The notes under the pieces were generated by a model that saw nothing but the letters and a program-made list of their open reading frames with translations, had not been told where the DNA came from and searched no databases. Both the position numbers and the translations under genes were made by a program. This document shows positions 46,466 through 55,675 of a stretch of 64,000 bases of DNA, piece by piece. The stretch is from NCBI RefSeq assembly GCF_038561965.1, contig NZ_CP139348.1, positions 4,712,001 through 4,776,000 on the forward strand, given 5' to 3'. Within the stretch, counting starts at the first letter, position 1. Each line of letters opens with the position of its first letter. This DNA comes from Stutzerimonas stutzeri. GTDB taxonomy: Bacteria; Pseudomonadota; Gammaproteobacteria; Pseudomonadales; Pseudomonadaceae.

Positions 46466-46480
46466 CTGCAACAAGCCGGG

Positions 46481-47551
46481 TCAGCTTTCGACCTTGGGCG
46501 TTGCCCGCCCCGGTTGCGGCGGCGAGGCGAACAGGCGCTTGAGCTTCATCGCCGGCGCTTCGATCAGGTGCCAGGACAGTGCCGCGAATATCACGGTCGG
46601 TACGAACGCAATCAACGTCAGGCCGAGCACGCCAACCTGCGGACCGAACAGGTAGATCGTCAGCTGCTGGAAGGGGAACGCGTAGATATACAGGCCGTAG
46701 GAGAAATCGCCGTATTTGCCGAAGCGCGAGACCAAGGGCAGCGGTGCGTAAGCCAGATAGAGCACCAGATACGGCAGCGCAACGAAATACACCAGCGGGC
46801 CGATAGCGGTGCGGAAGGTCGCGACCAGCGCAACGAACAACAGCGCCGCGATCCAGCCGCGCCACGGGATGTCGTCGCGATAGAGGAACAGCGCCGAGCC
46901 ACTGTAGTAGAGCAGGCCCAGCTTGAAGATGTTCTTGATGAAATAGGACTCGATGCCGAGCTTGCCGAGCAGCCAGAAATGTCCGACGGCAAGCACGGCG
47001 ATCGGCAGGAAGATCAACCGGCGCTTGAGGAAGCCGGTCAGCCCGAGAATCATCACGCCGATGTACATCAACACTTCCAGCGGCAGCGTCCACAGCGAGC
47101 CGTTGACCACGTCGGGGTAGGTGTTGCTGGTGAACACGCCAGGCAACTCGTAGCGCGTCACCAGCAAGATGTTCTGCAGGTAGGTCCAGGTGCCGTCGGC
47201 CTCCAGATAGCGGGTGAGGCTGAGCTGAGTCACCATCGGGCCAATGAAGAAAACCGTCAGCAGAACGGCGACGATCAGCGCTGGAAAGATGCGCAGCGCG
47301 CGCTTTAGCAGGAAGCTTTTCGGGCTGCTGCTGGCCAGCCAGGACGAGGCGATCAGGTAGCCGCTCATGACGAAGAAGATACCGACGGCAATCGAGCCGC
47401 CCTTTTCGTACCCCGTCAGCAGGGTTAGCGGCTCGTCTGCGCGGCGGCCGACCAATGGATAGCTGTGGGCGAATAGCACCAGAGCGGCGGCAAAGAAGCG
47501 CAGGAAATCGAAATTGTTTTCCCGGGCGTGGAAGGAACCGGTGGGATGCAT
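46481..47551 (-). CDS. Acyltransferase 3 family membrane protein (OafA/YrhL-like)
   Basis: A 356-residue protein with about ten transmembrane segments. The N-terminus ENNFDFLRFFAAALVLFAHS, then YPLVGR, has the conserved R-x-x-A...H pattern (catalytic His in AHSYPL), and GSIAVGIFFVMSGYLIASSW is the second signature. These enzymes O-acylate cell-surface polysaccharides, lipids or peptidoglycan from the inner membrane. The ATG at 47551 has AGGAG 7 bases upstream. Monocistronic. Confidence 0.9.
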   Translation of the reverse strand: MHPTGSFHARENNFDFLRFFAAALVLFAHSYPLVGRRADEPLTLLTGYEKGGSIAVGIFFVMSGYLIASSWLASSSPKSFLLKRALRIFPALIVAVLLTVFFIGPMVTQLSLTRYLEADGTWTYLQNILLVTRYELPGVFTSNTYPDVVNGSLWTLPLEVLMYIGVMILGLTGFLKRRLIFLPIAVLAVGHFWLLGKLGIESYFIKNIFKLGLLYYSGSALFLYRDDIPWRGWIAALLFVALVATFRTAIGPLVYFVALPYLVLYLAYAPLPLVSRFGKYGDFSYGLYIYAFPFQQLTIYLFGPQVGVLGLTLIAFVPTVIFAALSWHLIEAPAMKLKRLFASPPQPGRATPKVES

Positions 47552-47814
47552 GGTTTGCTCCTGGCTGACGGCAGTGGCTGAAACGCGGGAGAGCACGGGA
47601 AGCGTGCATGCCGGTACTGCCGGATCGGGCGTCTAGGCACCCGATCGTCCTTGTTATCTGCCGGCCGGCTCTATCTTCGGGCGCCGCTGGTCTGCCCAGC
47701 GATACCCAAACGCCCCCTTTTGTCCGAAGCAAAGCGCAAATGTTCCCCAGCGAACCGACGAGCGGTAGCGAGCGCCACCGATCAGCTGCGCTGGCGCGGA
47801 GTCAAAGCAGCGAT

Positions 47815-47834
47815 TACTGTATATCCAGACAGTA
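47815..47834. promoter_or_regulatory. LexA (SOS) box
   Basis: TACTG-TATATCCAGA-CAGTA matches the LexA consensus TACTG-N10-CAGTA in all ten fixed positions and ends 18 bp before the radical SAM gene. The remaining gap (47552-47814) shows no other feature. Confidence 0.88.
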
Positions 47835-47852
47835 CTCAATTGATGATCCGAC

Positions 47853-48917
47853 ATGACCTTCCGCCTTGCCACACCACGCGGCCGCGGCACCGCAATCAAT
47901 CCGGACAATCGCTTCGCCCCCACGCGCAGCGAGGCCTATGACGACGGTTGGGAGCAGGACGTGCCGCCGACCCGTGCCACCGAGGTACGCCGGGAAATCG
48001 CCAAGTCGGTACTGACGCGCAATCAGTCGCCGGATGTCGGTTTCGATCGCTCGGTGAATCCTTACCGCGGTTGCGAACATGGTTGTATCTACTGTTTCGC
48101 GCGACCGACGCACGCCTACTGGGACCTGTCGCCAGGCATCGATTTCGAAACGAAGCTGATCGCCAAGACCAACCTCGCCGAGCGGCTGGAAGCCGAACTG
48201 AGCAAGCCGGGGTATGTTCCGCAGCCCATCGCCCTGGGTGTGAACACTGATGCCTATCAGCCGTTGGAGCGCGAACAACGGCTGACGCGCCAGGCGCTGG
48301 AAATCCTGCTGCGCTTCAAGCATCCGGTGCACATCATCACCAAGGGCTCGCTGGTATTGCGCGACCTCGATCTGCTGGTGCCGCTGGCCGAGCAACGGCT
48401 GGTCAGCGTGTCGGTCAGCCTGACTACGCTGGACGACGAGCTGAAACGCATCATGGAGCCCCGCGCGGCCTCGCCGACGGCGCGTCTGCGGGTGTTGCGC
48501 ACGCTGCATGACGCGGGCGTGCCGGTCAGCGTGATGTGCGCGCCGATGATTCCGATGATCAACGACATGGAGCTGGAGCGCATGCTCGAAGCCGCGCGCG
48601 AGGCCGGTGCACGCTCGGCTGGCTATGTGCTGCTGCGCCTGCCACATGAAGTCGCGACGCTGTTCGATGAGTGGCTGCAGGAGCATTTCCCACAGCGTGC
48701 CGCGCATGTCATGAGCCTGGTGCGGCAGTCGCGCGGTGGCAAGGATTACGACAGCCGCTTCGGCAGTCGCATGCGTGGCGAGGGCCAGTTTGCGCAGCTG
48801 CTGGCCCAGCGCTTCCAGCTGGCTTGCAAGCGTTTGGGCTACAACCGCCGGGATCAGAATTACGGCCTGGATTGCAGTCTTTTCGTTGTGCCGGGCTCGC
48901 AGATGTCACTGCTCTGA
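47853..48917 (+). CDS. PA0069-type radical SAM protein, SOS-linked
   Basis: A 354-residue radical SAM enzyme. The 4Fe-4S motif is Cys74-x3-Cys78-x2-Cys81 in YRGCEHGCIYC, followed by a TIM-barrel with ALGVNTDAYQPLE and VSLTTLDDELKRIMEPRAAS, like spore photoproduct lyase relatives (Rv2578c/PA0069 group). A perfect LexA box lies just upstream; its P. aeruginosa counterpart PA0069 is in the LexA regulon. So it probably acts in DNA damage, but the reaction is unknown. Cytoplasmic. Confidence 0.92.
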   Translation: MTFRLATPRGRGTAINPDNRFAPTRSEAYDDGWEQDVPPTRATEVRREIAKSVLTRNQSPDVGFDRSVNPYRGCEHGCIYCFARPTHAYWDLSPGIDFETKLIAKTNLAERLEAELSKPGYVPQPIALGVNTDAYQPLEREQRLTRQALEILLRFKHPVHIITKGSLVLRDLDLLVPLAEQRLVSVSVSLTTLDDELKRIMEPRAASPTARLRVLRTLHDAGVPVSVMCAPMIPMINDMELERMLEAAREAGARSAGYVLLRLPHEVATLFDEWLQEHFPQRAAHVMSLVRQSRGGKDYDSRFGSRMRGEGQFAQLLAQRFQLACKRLGYNRRDQNYGLDCSLFVVPGSQMSLL

Positions 48918-49113
48918 CGTCGCTCGAGAGACGGCTGCGCCATCATTTTGGTAACCGGCGTCTCGTCAGAAATAGCCGTACTAGAGCGGTTCGTTCAGTT
49001 TCAGTTAAGTCTTGATGGCTAGCCTCGAGGCAAATGTGACCAGCCAGTCACGCAGACTGTGACCTGCCTGTGTGAGTGCTGGCATGCCCTTGCCCTGCCT
49101 CAGGAGACCGCCC

Positions 49114-49848
49114 ATGCGTGAAATCTTCACTCCCCGCATCCAAGCCAACGACCCATCCGCACGCGGTGAAAGCGCCGACGAATCCTTCGCCCATCTGGTC
49201 GATGGCTTTCGCCGCTTCCGTACCGAGGTCTATCCCGAGCAGCAAGCCCTGTTCGCCAGTCTGGCCAAGGCCCAGCAGCCGCGTGCGATGTTCATTACCT
49301 GCGCTGACTCGCGCATCGTTCCCGAACTGATCACCCAAAGCTCGCCCGGCGACCTGTTCGTCACCCGCAATGTCGGCAATGTAGTGCCGCCCTACGGCCA
49401 GATGAACGGCGGCGTATCGAGCGCCATTGAGTACGCGGTGATGGCGCTCAACGTGCAGCACATCATCGTCTGCGGCCATTCCGATTGCGGCGCGATGAAA
49501 GCGGTGCTCGACCCCGGTGGGCTGCAACGGATGCCTACGGTGAAGGCTTGGCTTCGGCATTGCGAAGTGGCGCGCAGCCTGGTCGAGCAGAATTGCAGCT
49601 GCGCCGCGGGCGAAGCGCTGGGTGTGCTTACCGAGGAGAACGTGGTGGCCCAGCTCGACCATCTGCGCACTCATCCCTCGGTCGCCGCACGCCTCGCCGG
49701 CGGCCAGCTGTCGATTCACGGCTGGGTGTATTGCATCGAGACCAGCGAAATCCTCGCCTATGACGCAACGACGGGCCGCTTCGCGCCGCTGGATGGTGAC
49801 GGCCCGCTTCCGGTGGCGACACCGGCGCCGCGCTATCTGCAGGCCTGA
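49114..49848 (+). CDS. Beta-class carbonic anhydrase
   Basis: A 244-residue beta-carbonic anhydrase. The Zn ligands are Cys63 (CADSR, with Asp65 and Arg67), His122 and Cys125 (CGHSDCGAM). RFRTEVYPEQQALFASLAKAQ and RNVGNVVPP are standard blocks. It interconverts CO2 and bicarbonate in the cytoplasm. The ATG at 49114 follows AGGAG by 7 bases. The next gene is a SulP transporter 71 bp downstream, as in P. aeruginosa PA0102-PA0103; together they may handle bicarbonate. Confidence 0.94.
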   Translation: MREIFTPRIQANDPSARGESADESFAHLVDGFRRFRTEVYPEQQALFASLAKAQQPRAMFITCADSRIVPELITQSSPGDLFVTRNVGNVVPPYGQMNGGVSSAIEYAVMALNVQHIIVCGHSDCGAMKAVLDPGGLQRMPTVKAWLRHCEVARSLVEQNCSCAAGEALGVLTEENVVAQLDHLRTHPSVAARLAGGQLSIHGWVYCIETSEILAYDATTGRFAPLDGDGPLPVATPAPRYLQA

Positions 49849-49919
49849 ACCGCCAGCCGTCAGGCATTGGCTACCGCTACAGCGGGCGCCCCAGGAGCGT
49901 CCCCGCGTGAGGATTTCGA

Positions 49920-51461
49920 ATGAATGCAGAAACGATCAAAGCAACGCTGCCGCGCGACCTGATGGCGTCGGTGGTGGTATTTCTGGTGGCCCTGCCGTTG
50001 TGCATGGGCATTGCTATCGCGTCGGGGCTACCGCCCGCAAAGGGCGTGATCACCGGTATTGTCGGAGGGCTGGTGGTCGGCTGGCTGGCCGGTGCGCCAT
50101 TGCAAGTCAGCGGCCCGGCCGCCGGTCTCACGGTGTTGGTGTTCGAACTGGTGCAGCAACACGGCGTGGCCATGCTCGGGCCTATCCTGCTGCTGGCCGG
50201 CGCCCTGCAACTGCTGGCCGGACGGCTGAAACTGGGCTGCTGGTTCCGGGTGACCGCGCCGGCGGTCGTCTACGGCATGCTGGCCGGCATCGGCATTCTG
50301 ATCGTGCTGTCGCAGCTGCACGTGATGATGGATGGGCAACCGGAAGCCTCCGGATTGGACAATCTTGGCGCCTTTCCCGCCGCGCTGTGGGGCGCGCTGC
50401 CGTTTTCCGGTAGCGGTAACGGATTGGCCGCCGCCTCCCTCGGGCTGCTGACCATTGCCTGCATGTGGGCATGGGATCGGCTGAAGCCGCAACGGCTGCG
50501 CCTGCTGCCAGGCGCGCTGCTCGGTGTCGCGGCGGCAACGCTGACGGGGCTGTGGCTTGGCCTCGATGTGCGACGTGTCGAAGTGCCGGATAACCTTGCC
50601 GATGCCATCAGCTGGCTGCGCCCAGCCGATCTGCTGGCGTTCGCCGACCCCAGCCTGCTGGTCGCAGCACTGGCCGTGGCGTTTATTGCCAGTGCCGAAA
50701 CCCTGTTATCCGCTGCGGCGGTTGATCGCATGCACCAGGGGCCCCGCGCCGATTTCGACCGCGAACTCACCGCGCAAGGCATCGGCAACATGCTCTGCGG
50801 CGTGCTCGGCGCACTGCCGATGACCGGCGTGATCGTACGCAGTTCGGCCAACGTGCAGGCGGGTGCCCGTACACGACTGTCGGCCATGCTGCATGCGCTC
50901 TGGCTGCTGGCGGCGGTGGTTTTGCTCGCTACCCTGCTGGAGCAGATTCCGGTGGCCAGCCTTGCGGGTGTGCTGGTCTATACCGGGCTCAAGCTGATCG
51001 ACCTCGACGCGCTGCGCCAGCTTGGCCGCTATGGGCGCATGGCGATGCTGATCCATGTCGCGACAGCACTGACCATCGTCGCCACTGACCTGCTGACCGG
51101 CGTGCTGGTGGGATTTGCCCTGACCCTGGCGCAACTGGCCTGGCAGGCATCGCGGCTGAAGGTCACGGTGGTGCAGGACGGCCGCCGGGTCGAACTGCGC
51201 ATGCAGGGCGCGGCGACCTTTCTGAAGGTGCCACAGCTGGCCCGCGCGATGGAGGCCGTGCCGCAGGATGCTTGCCTGCATGTGCCGATGGCGCATCTGC
51301 GATACATCGACCATGCCTGCATGGAGTTGCTGGAGGAATGGCAGCGAGCCAACCAGGCCAGTGGCGCCCGGCTGATCATCGAGCCACACGCGCTAACGCG
51401 GCGGGTGGAAGGTCGTCGTCGACAGGCCGCGCATCTTGCCGCTGCGAACAACGGGAACTAA
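49920..51461 (+). CDS. SulP-family anion transporter with STAS domain
   Basis: A 513-residue inner-membrane protein with 10-14 helices (residues 12-415) and a C-terminal STAS-like domain (ATFLKVPQLARAMEAVPQDA, HLRYIDHACMELLEEW). FLVALPLCMGIAIASGLPPA at residues 20-39 is the SulP signature. Placement directly after a carbonic anhydrase suggests bicarbonate transport, as in other SulP/carbonic anhydrase pairs, though sulfate cannot be excluded. Confidence 0.92.
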   Translation: MNAETIKATLPRDLMASVVVFLVALPLCMGIAIASGLPPAKGVITGIVGGLVVGWLAGAPLQVSGPAAGLTVLVFELVQQHGVAMLGPILLLAGALQLLAGRLKLGCWFRVTAPAVVYGMLAGIGILIVLSQLHVMMDGQPEASGLDNLGAFPAALWGALPFSGSGNGLAAASLGLLTIACMWAWDRLKPQRLRLLPGALLGVAAATLTGLWLGLDVRRVEVPDNLADAISWLRPADLLAFADPSLLVAALAVAFIASAETLLSAAAVDRMHQGPRADFDRELTAQGIGNMLCGVLGALPMTGVIVRSSANVQAGARTRLSAMLHALWLLAAVVLLATLLEQIPVASLAGVLVYTGLKLIDLDALRQLGRYGRMAMLIHVATALTIVATDLLTGVLVGFALTLAQLAWQASRLKVTVVQDGRRVELRMQGAATFLKVPQLARAMEAVPQDACLHVPMAHLRYIDHACMELLEEWQRANQASGARLIIEPHALTRRVEGRRRQAAHLAAANNGN

Positions 51462-51570
51462 TCAAGGCGCTCAACCCCCTCATCTTCCAGGCATGACTGC
51501 GCATAGCGTGCACGTTGCTGCCAGCGCACCTCGCAAAGCGGCGCGCTGGCAGCGTTTCTGGAGGATCGAA

Positions 51571-51837
51571 TTGGACGTCTATATCAATCTGCTGCAATGG
51601 CCGGCCATGGTGGTCACTGTGATCGCCGCCTGGCTGATCGGCTCGCTGCAACCCGGCCGGCGTTTCGTCGGCTTCTGCTGTTTCCTGCTGAGCAACCTGC
51701 TCTGGGTGATCTGGGGCTGGCACGCCGAGGCCTGGGCGTTGATTACGCTGCAGGTCTGCCTGGCGCTGATGAACCTGCGCGGGGTGAAGAAGAACGATGC
51801 CCCCACACAGCCCGAGCCAGACACGCCCCGCGCTTAA
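51571..51837 (+). CDS. Small membrane protein downstream of SulP (PA0104-like)
   Basis: An 88-residue protein with two or three helices (LLQWPAMVVTVIAAWLIGSL, FVGFCCFLLSNLLWVIWGWH, EAWALITLQVCLALMNLRGV). I chose TTG 51571 because GGAGG precedes it by 6 bases and it begins right at the first conserved helix; starts at 51436 or 51493 add a non-conserved-looking leader. It lies between SulP and the oxidase genes, as PA0104 does. Function unknown; PnuC-like in helix pattern. Confidence 0.65.
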   Translation: MDVYINLLQWPAMVVTVIAAWLIGSLQPGRRFVGFCCFLLSNLLWVIWGWHAEAWALITLQVCLALMNLRGVKKNDAPTQPEPDTPRA

Positions 51838-52068
51838 ATTGCGAGAGTGAGATCGCTGTCTATACTCCGAATCGTAGGCGTACCTGATTGAGTTCCGACT
51901 GCGCGTGCAAGCGTCCAGCTCATCCACGAAGGTTTCGTGGAAGCGCTGGGCAGAATCGGACTGATCGAAAACGTAGCTGGCATGACGGGAATGGTATCCC
52001 CGGCCAGCCGATTTTCGGCGGTGCGATGGCGGTCGGCGGGATAACAAGAATCATAAGGGGAACCCGCA

Positions 52069-53202
52069 ATGTCTCGACATCCATGCATCTGGATGGGGCT
52101 TGGGCTTTCGGCAATATTCGGCCAGGCCCAGGCGGCCTGGGACGTAAACATGCGCTCCGGCGCCACCGACGTCAGTCGGTCGGTGTTCGATCTGCACATG
52201 GCGATTTTCTGGATCTGCGTGGTCATCGGCGTGCTGGTGTTCGGCGTGATGATCTATTCGATGATCGCGCACCGTCGCTCCAAGCGTCAGCACTCCGCTC
52301 ACTTCCACGAGAACACCCGCGTCGAGGTGCTCTGGACGGTCATCCCGCTGTTGATTCTGGTGGGCATGGCGATTCCGGCGACGCGCACGCTGATCCACAT
52401 CTACGACTCCAGCGAATCCGACGTCGACGTGCAGATCACTGGCTATCAGTGGAAGTGGCACTACAAGTATCTGGGCGAGGATGTGGAGTTCTTCAGCAAC
52501 CTCACCACCCCGCGCGACCAGATCAACAACCAGGCGCCCAAGGGCGAGCACTACCTGCTGGAGGTGGACGAGCCGCTGGTGATCCCCGTCGGCGCCAAGG
52601 TGCGCTTTCTGATCACCGCGGCCGACGTCATCCACTCCTGGTGGGTGCCGGATCTGGCAGTGAAGAAGGATGCCATCCCCGGCTTCATCAACGAATCCTG
52701 GACCCGCGTCGAGCAGCCCGGCATCTACCGCGGCCAGTGCACCGAGCTGTGTGGGAAGGACCACGGCTTCATGCCAGTGGTGGTGGAGGTCAAGTCCGCC
52801 GAGGACTACGCCACCTGGCTCGGCGAGAAGAAGGCCGAAGCGGCCAAGCTGGCCGAGTTGACCAGTAAGGAATGGACCCTGGAAGAGCTCAACGAGCGCG
52901 GTCAGAAGGTCTACCAGACCGCCTGCGCCTCCTGCCACCAGGCTGGCGGTGAAGGCATTCCGCCGATGTTCCCGGCACTCAAGGGCTCGGCCATCGCTAC
53001 CGGCGACATCGAAGCGCACATCAACATCGTGGTCAACGGCAAGCCGGGGACCGCGATGGCGGCCTTCGGCAAGCAGCTGTCGGAAGTCGATCTGGCCGCG
53101 GTCATCACCTACGAGCGCAACGCCTGGGGCAACAAGACCGACGACATGGTCACGCCGAAAGACGTGCTCGTTTTCAAACAGGCCGAAGAAGCCACCCAGT
53201 AA
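52069..53202 (+). CDS. coxB: Cytochrome c oxidase subunit II with cytochrome c domain
   Basis: A 377-residue subunit. A signal peptide ends near GQAQA-AW, two helices follow at 42-66 and 87-108, then the cupredoxin domain with the Cu-A ligands His189, Cys224, Cys228, His232 and Met235 (QCTELCGKDHGFM) and the electron-entry YQWKWHY at 126-132. A C-terminal cytochrome c domain carries CASCH at 286-290 and a Met ligand in GTAMAAFG. It receives electrons from soluble cytochrome c. First gene of the aa3/caa3 oxidase operon; equivalent to PA0105. Confidence 0.96.
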   Translation: MSRHPCIWMGLGLSAIFGQAQAAWDVNMRSGATDVSRSVFDLHMAIFWICVVIGVLVFGVMIYSMIAHRRSKRQHSAHFHENTRVEVLWTVIPLLILVGMAIPATRTLIHIYDSSESDVDVQITGYQWKWHYKYLGEDVEFFSNLTTPRDQINNQAPKGEHYLLEVDEPLVIPVGAKVRFLITAADVIHSWWVPDLAVKKDAIPGFINESWTRVEQPGIYRGQCTELCGKDHGFMPVVVEVKSAEDYATWLGEKKAEAAKLAELTSKEWTLEELNERGQKVYQTACASCHQAGGEGIPPMFPALKGSAIATGDIEAHINIVVNGKPGTAMAAFGKQLSEVDLAAVITYERNAWGNKTDDMVTPKDVLVFKQAEEATQ

Positions 53203-53214
53203 GAGGATTCGGTG

Positions 53215-54852
53215 ATGAGTGCAGTGATCGACGACCATGGTCATGTCGGGCATGACCACCACCACGGCCCGGCCAAGGGGCTGTCGCGCTGGCTGCTGAC
53301 CACCAACCACAAGGACATCGGCTCGATGTACCTGTGGTTCAGCTTCTGCGCCTTCCTGCTCGGCGGCTCGATGGCGATGGTGATCCGCGCCGAGCTGTTC
53401 CAGCCGGGACTGCAGATCGTGCAGCCGGAATTCTTCAACCAGATGACCACCATGCATGGCCTGATCATGGTGTTCGGCGCGGTGATGCCGGCCTTCGTCG
53501 GCCTGGCCAACTGGATGATCCCGCTGATGATCGGCGCGCCGGACATGGCCCTGCCACGGATGAACAACTTCAGCTTCTGGCTGCTACCGGCGGCCTTCGG
53601 TCTGCTGGTCAGCACGCTGTTCATGGAGGGCGGCGGGCCGAACTTCGGCTGGACCTTCTACGCGCCGCTATCGACGACCTATGCGCCGGAATCGGTGACC
53701 TTCTTCATTTTTGCCATCCACCTGATGGGCATCAGCTCGATCATGGGCGCGATCAATGTGATCGCCACCATTCTCAACCTGCGCGCGCCAGGCATGACGT
53801 TGATGAAGATGCCGCTGTTCGTCTGGACCTGGCTGATCACCGCGTTCCTGCTGATCGCGGTGATGCCGGTGCTGGCCGGCGTGGTGACCATGATGCTGAT
53901 GGACATCCACTTCGGCACCAGCTTCTTCAGCGCGGCCGGCGGCGGCGACCCGGTGCTGTTCCAGCACGTGTTCTGGTTCTTCGGCCACCCCGAGGTGTAC
54001 ATCATGATCTTGCCGGCGTTCGGCGCGGTCAGTTCGATCATCCCGGCGTTCAGCCGCAAGCCGCTGTTCGGCTACACCTCGATGGTCTACGCGACCGGCG
54101 CCATCGCCTTTCTCTCGTTCATCGTCTGGGCACACCACATGTTCACCGTCGGCATCCCGCTGACCGGCGAGCTGTTCTTCATGTACGCGACCATGCTGAT
54201 CGCGGTGCCGACCGGGGTGAAGGTGTTCAACTGGGTGTCGACCATGTGGCGCGGCTCGCTGACGTTCGAAGCGCCGATGCTGTTCGCCGTGGCCTTCGTC
54301 ATCCTGTTCACCATCGGTGGCTTCTCCGGGCTGATGCTGGCCATCGCACCGGCGGACTTCCAGTACCACGACACCTACTTCGTGGTGGCCCACTTCCACT
54401 ATGTGCTGGTGCCGGGGGCGATCTTCGGCATCTTCGCCTCGGCCTATTACTGGCTGCCGAAGTGGACCGGGCACATGTATGACGAGACGCTGGCCAAGCT
54501 GCATTTCTGGATGAGCTTCGTCGGCATGAACCTGGCGTTCTTCCCGATGCACTTCGTTGGTCTGGCCGGCATGCCGCGGCGCATCCCCGACTACAACATG
54601 ATGTTCGCCAACTTCAACATGGTCTCCAGCGTCGGCGCCTTCATGTTTGGCGCCACCCAGCTCTTGTTCCTGTTCATCGTCATCAAGTGCATTCGCGGTG
54701 GCGCACCGGCCCCGGCCAAGCCCTGGGATGGCGCCGAAGGCCTGGAATGGAGCGTGCCGTCGCCGGCGCCGTACCACACCTTCCAGACGCCGCCGGACAT
54801 GAGCGATGTGCACGAACACCGCAAGGGCACCGGCGGGGAGCTGACGCCGTGA
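53215..54852 (+). CDS. coxA: Cytochrome c oxidase subunit I
   Basis: A 545-residue heme-copper oxidase core with 12 helices. HPEVY (Cu-B His and the cross-linked Tyr), WAHHMF (two Cu-B His) and YHDTYFVVAHFHYVL (heme ligands) are all intact, and MTTMHGLIMVF holds the low-spin heme His. It reduces O2 to water and pumps protons. I prefer ATG 53215 with AGAGGA upstream over GTG 53212. It starts 12 bp after coxB. Confidence 0.97.
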   Translation: MSAVIDDHGHVGHDHHHGPAKGLSRWLLTTNHKDIGSMYLWFSFCAFLLGGSMAMVIRAELFQPGLQIVQPEFFNQMTTMHGLIMVFGAVMPAFVGLANWMIPLMIGAPDMALPRMNNFSFWLLPAAFGLLVSTLFMEGGGPNFGWTFYAPLSTTYAPESVTFFIFAIHLMGISSIMGAINVIATILNLRAPGMTLMKMPLFVWTWLITAFLLIAVMPVLAGVVTMMLMDIHFGTSFFSAAGGGDPVLFQHVFWFFGHPEVYIMILPAFGAVSSIIPAFSRKPLFGYTSMVYATGAIAFLSFIVWAHHMFTVGIPLTGELFFMYATMLIAVPTGVKVFNWVSTMWRGSLTFEAPMLFAVAFVILFTIGGFSGLMLAIAPADFQYHDTYFVVAHFHYVLVPGAIFGIFASAYYWLPKWTGHMYDETLAKLHFWMSFVGMNLAFFPMHFVGLAGMPRRIPDYNMMFANFNMVSSVGAFMFGATQLLFLFIVIKCIRGGAPAPAKPWDGAEGLEWSVPSPAPYHTFQTPPDMSDVHEHRKGTGGELTP

Positions 54853-54965
54853 GCATCTGGCCTATCCGGCAAGTGCCACTCCTGAGGCTCGCACCGGTGT
54901 CAGCTGGCAGCCTGGGCCAGGCAGGATTTAGCTTGAGCCGATCAGCATGTCTGAACGTTGGTGGC

Positions 54966-55042
54966 GGTGGGCTGAAGTCCACCCTACGGGGGTTTGCGCC
55001 TGCTTATAGGGTGGGCCGCGCGGCGTTCCGCCTCAGCCGACC
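54966..55042. repeat. REP doublet inside the oxidase operon
   Basis: GGTGGGCTGAAGTCCACCCT followed by AC (54966-54987), then TAGGGTGGGCCGCGCGGCGT followed by TCCGCCTCAGCCGACC. It occupies the 250-bp gap between coxA and ctaG and could form strong RNA hairpins in the operon mRNA. Confidence 0.65.
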
Positions 55043-55102
55043 AAGTCGCGGTAATTGGGTACCAAACGACAGGCACCCCGTTCGCCTGCCGAGGAGCCTG
55101 CT

Positions 55103-55675
55103 ATGAGCACTGAGCTTCCCCTCCGCCGGCTGGTACTGCGGCTGACGCTGGTGGTATTCGCCATGTTCGGTTTCGGCTTTCTGCTGGTGCCAATCTACGA
55201 CGTCATGTGCCAGGCCTTCGGTATCAACGGCAAGACGGCTGGCGCCTACACCGGCGTGCAGAGCGCCGATGAAGCGCGTGCGGTAAGGGTGCAGTTTCTC
55301 GCCACCAACGCTGCCGGGATGCGCTGGGAGTTCGGCCCGCAAGCCGATCAGATCAGCGTGCATCCGGGCGCCAGCCAGGAAATCCGCTTCGTCGCCTACA
55401 ACCCGACGGACAAGCCGATGACAGCCCAGGCGATACCGAGCGTTTCGCCGTCGCGGGCAGCCGCCTACTTTCACAAGACCGAATGCTTCTGCTTCACCCA
55501 GCAGGTGTTGCAGCCGGGCGAACGCATCGAAATGCCGGTGCGCTTCATCGTCGATCGCGACCTGCCCGCCGACGTGCACAACCTGACCCTTGCCTACACG
55601 CTGTTCGACATCACGTCCCGCCAGCCCCCCGTCGCCGCCCTGCCGGCGACCGCGGCCAAGGAGAGTCTGCAATGA
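55103..55675 (+). CDS. ctaG: Cytochrome c oxidase assembly protein CtaG/Cox11
   Basis: A 190-residue protein with one N-terminal helix (LVLRLTLVVFAMFGFGFLLVPIYDVMC, 9-35) and a periplasmic domain that delivers copper to Cu-B of subunit I. The Cu-binding CFCFTQQ motif is present (KTECFCFTQQVLQPGE), and IYDVMCQAFGINGK is the Cox11 signature. The ATG follows GAGGAG. Its stop overlaps the coxC start (ATGA). Confidence 0.94.
   Translation: MSTELPLRRLVLRLTLVVFAMFGFGFLLVPIYDVMCQAFGINGKTAGAYTGVQSADEARAVRVQFLATNAAGMRWEFGPQADQISVHPGASQEIRFVAYNPTDKPMTAQAIPSVSPSRAAAYFHKTECFCFTQQVLQPGERIEMPVRFIVDRDLPADVHNLTLAYTLFDITSRQPPVAALPATAAKESLQ

Noticed and set aside
53334..54482. Long plus-strand frame inside coxA in another phase
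   Set aside because: It overlaps the fully conserved subunit I and has an Arg/His-rich shadow composition.
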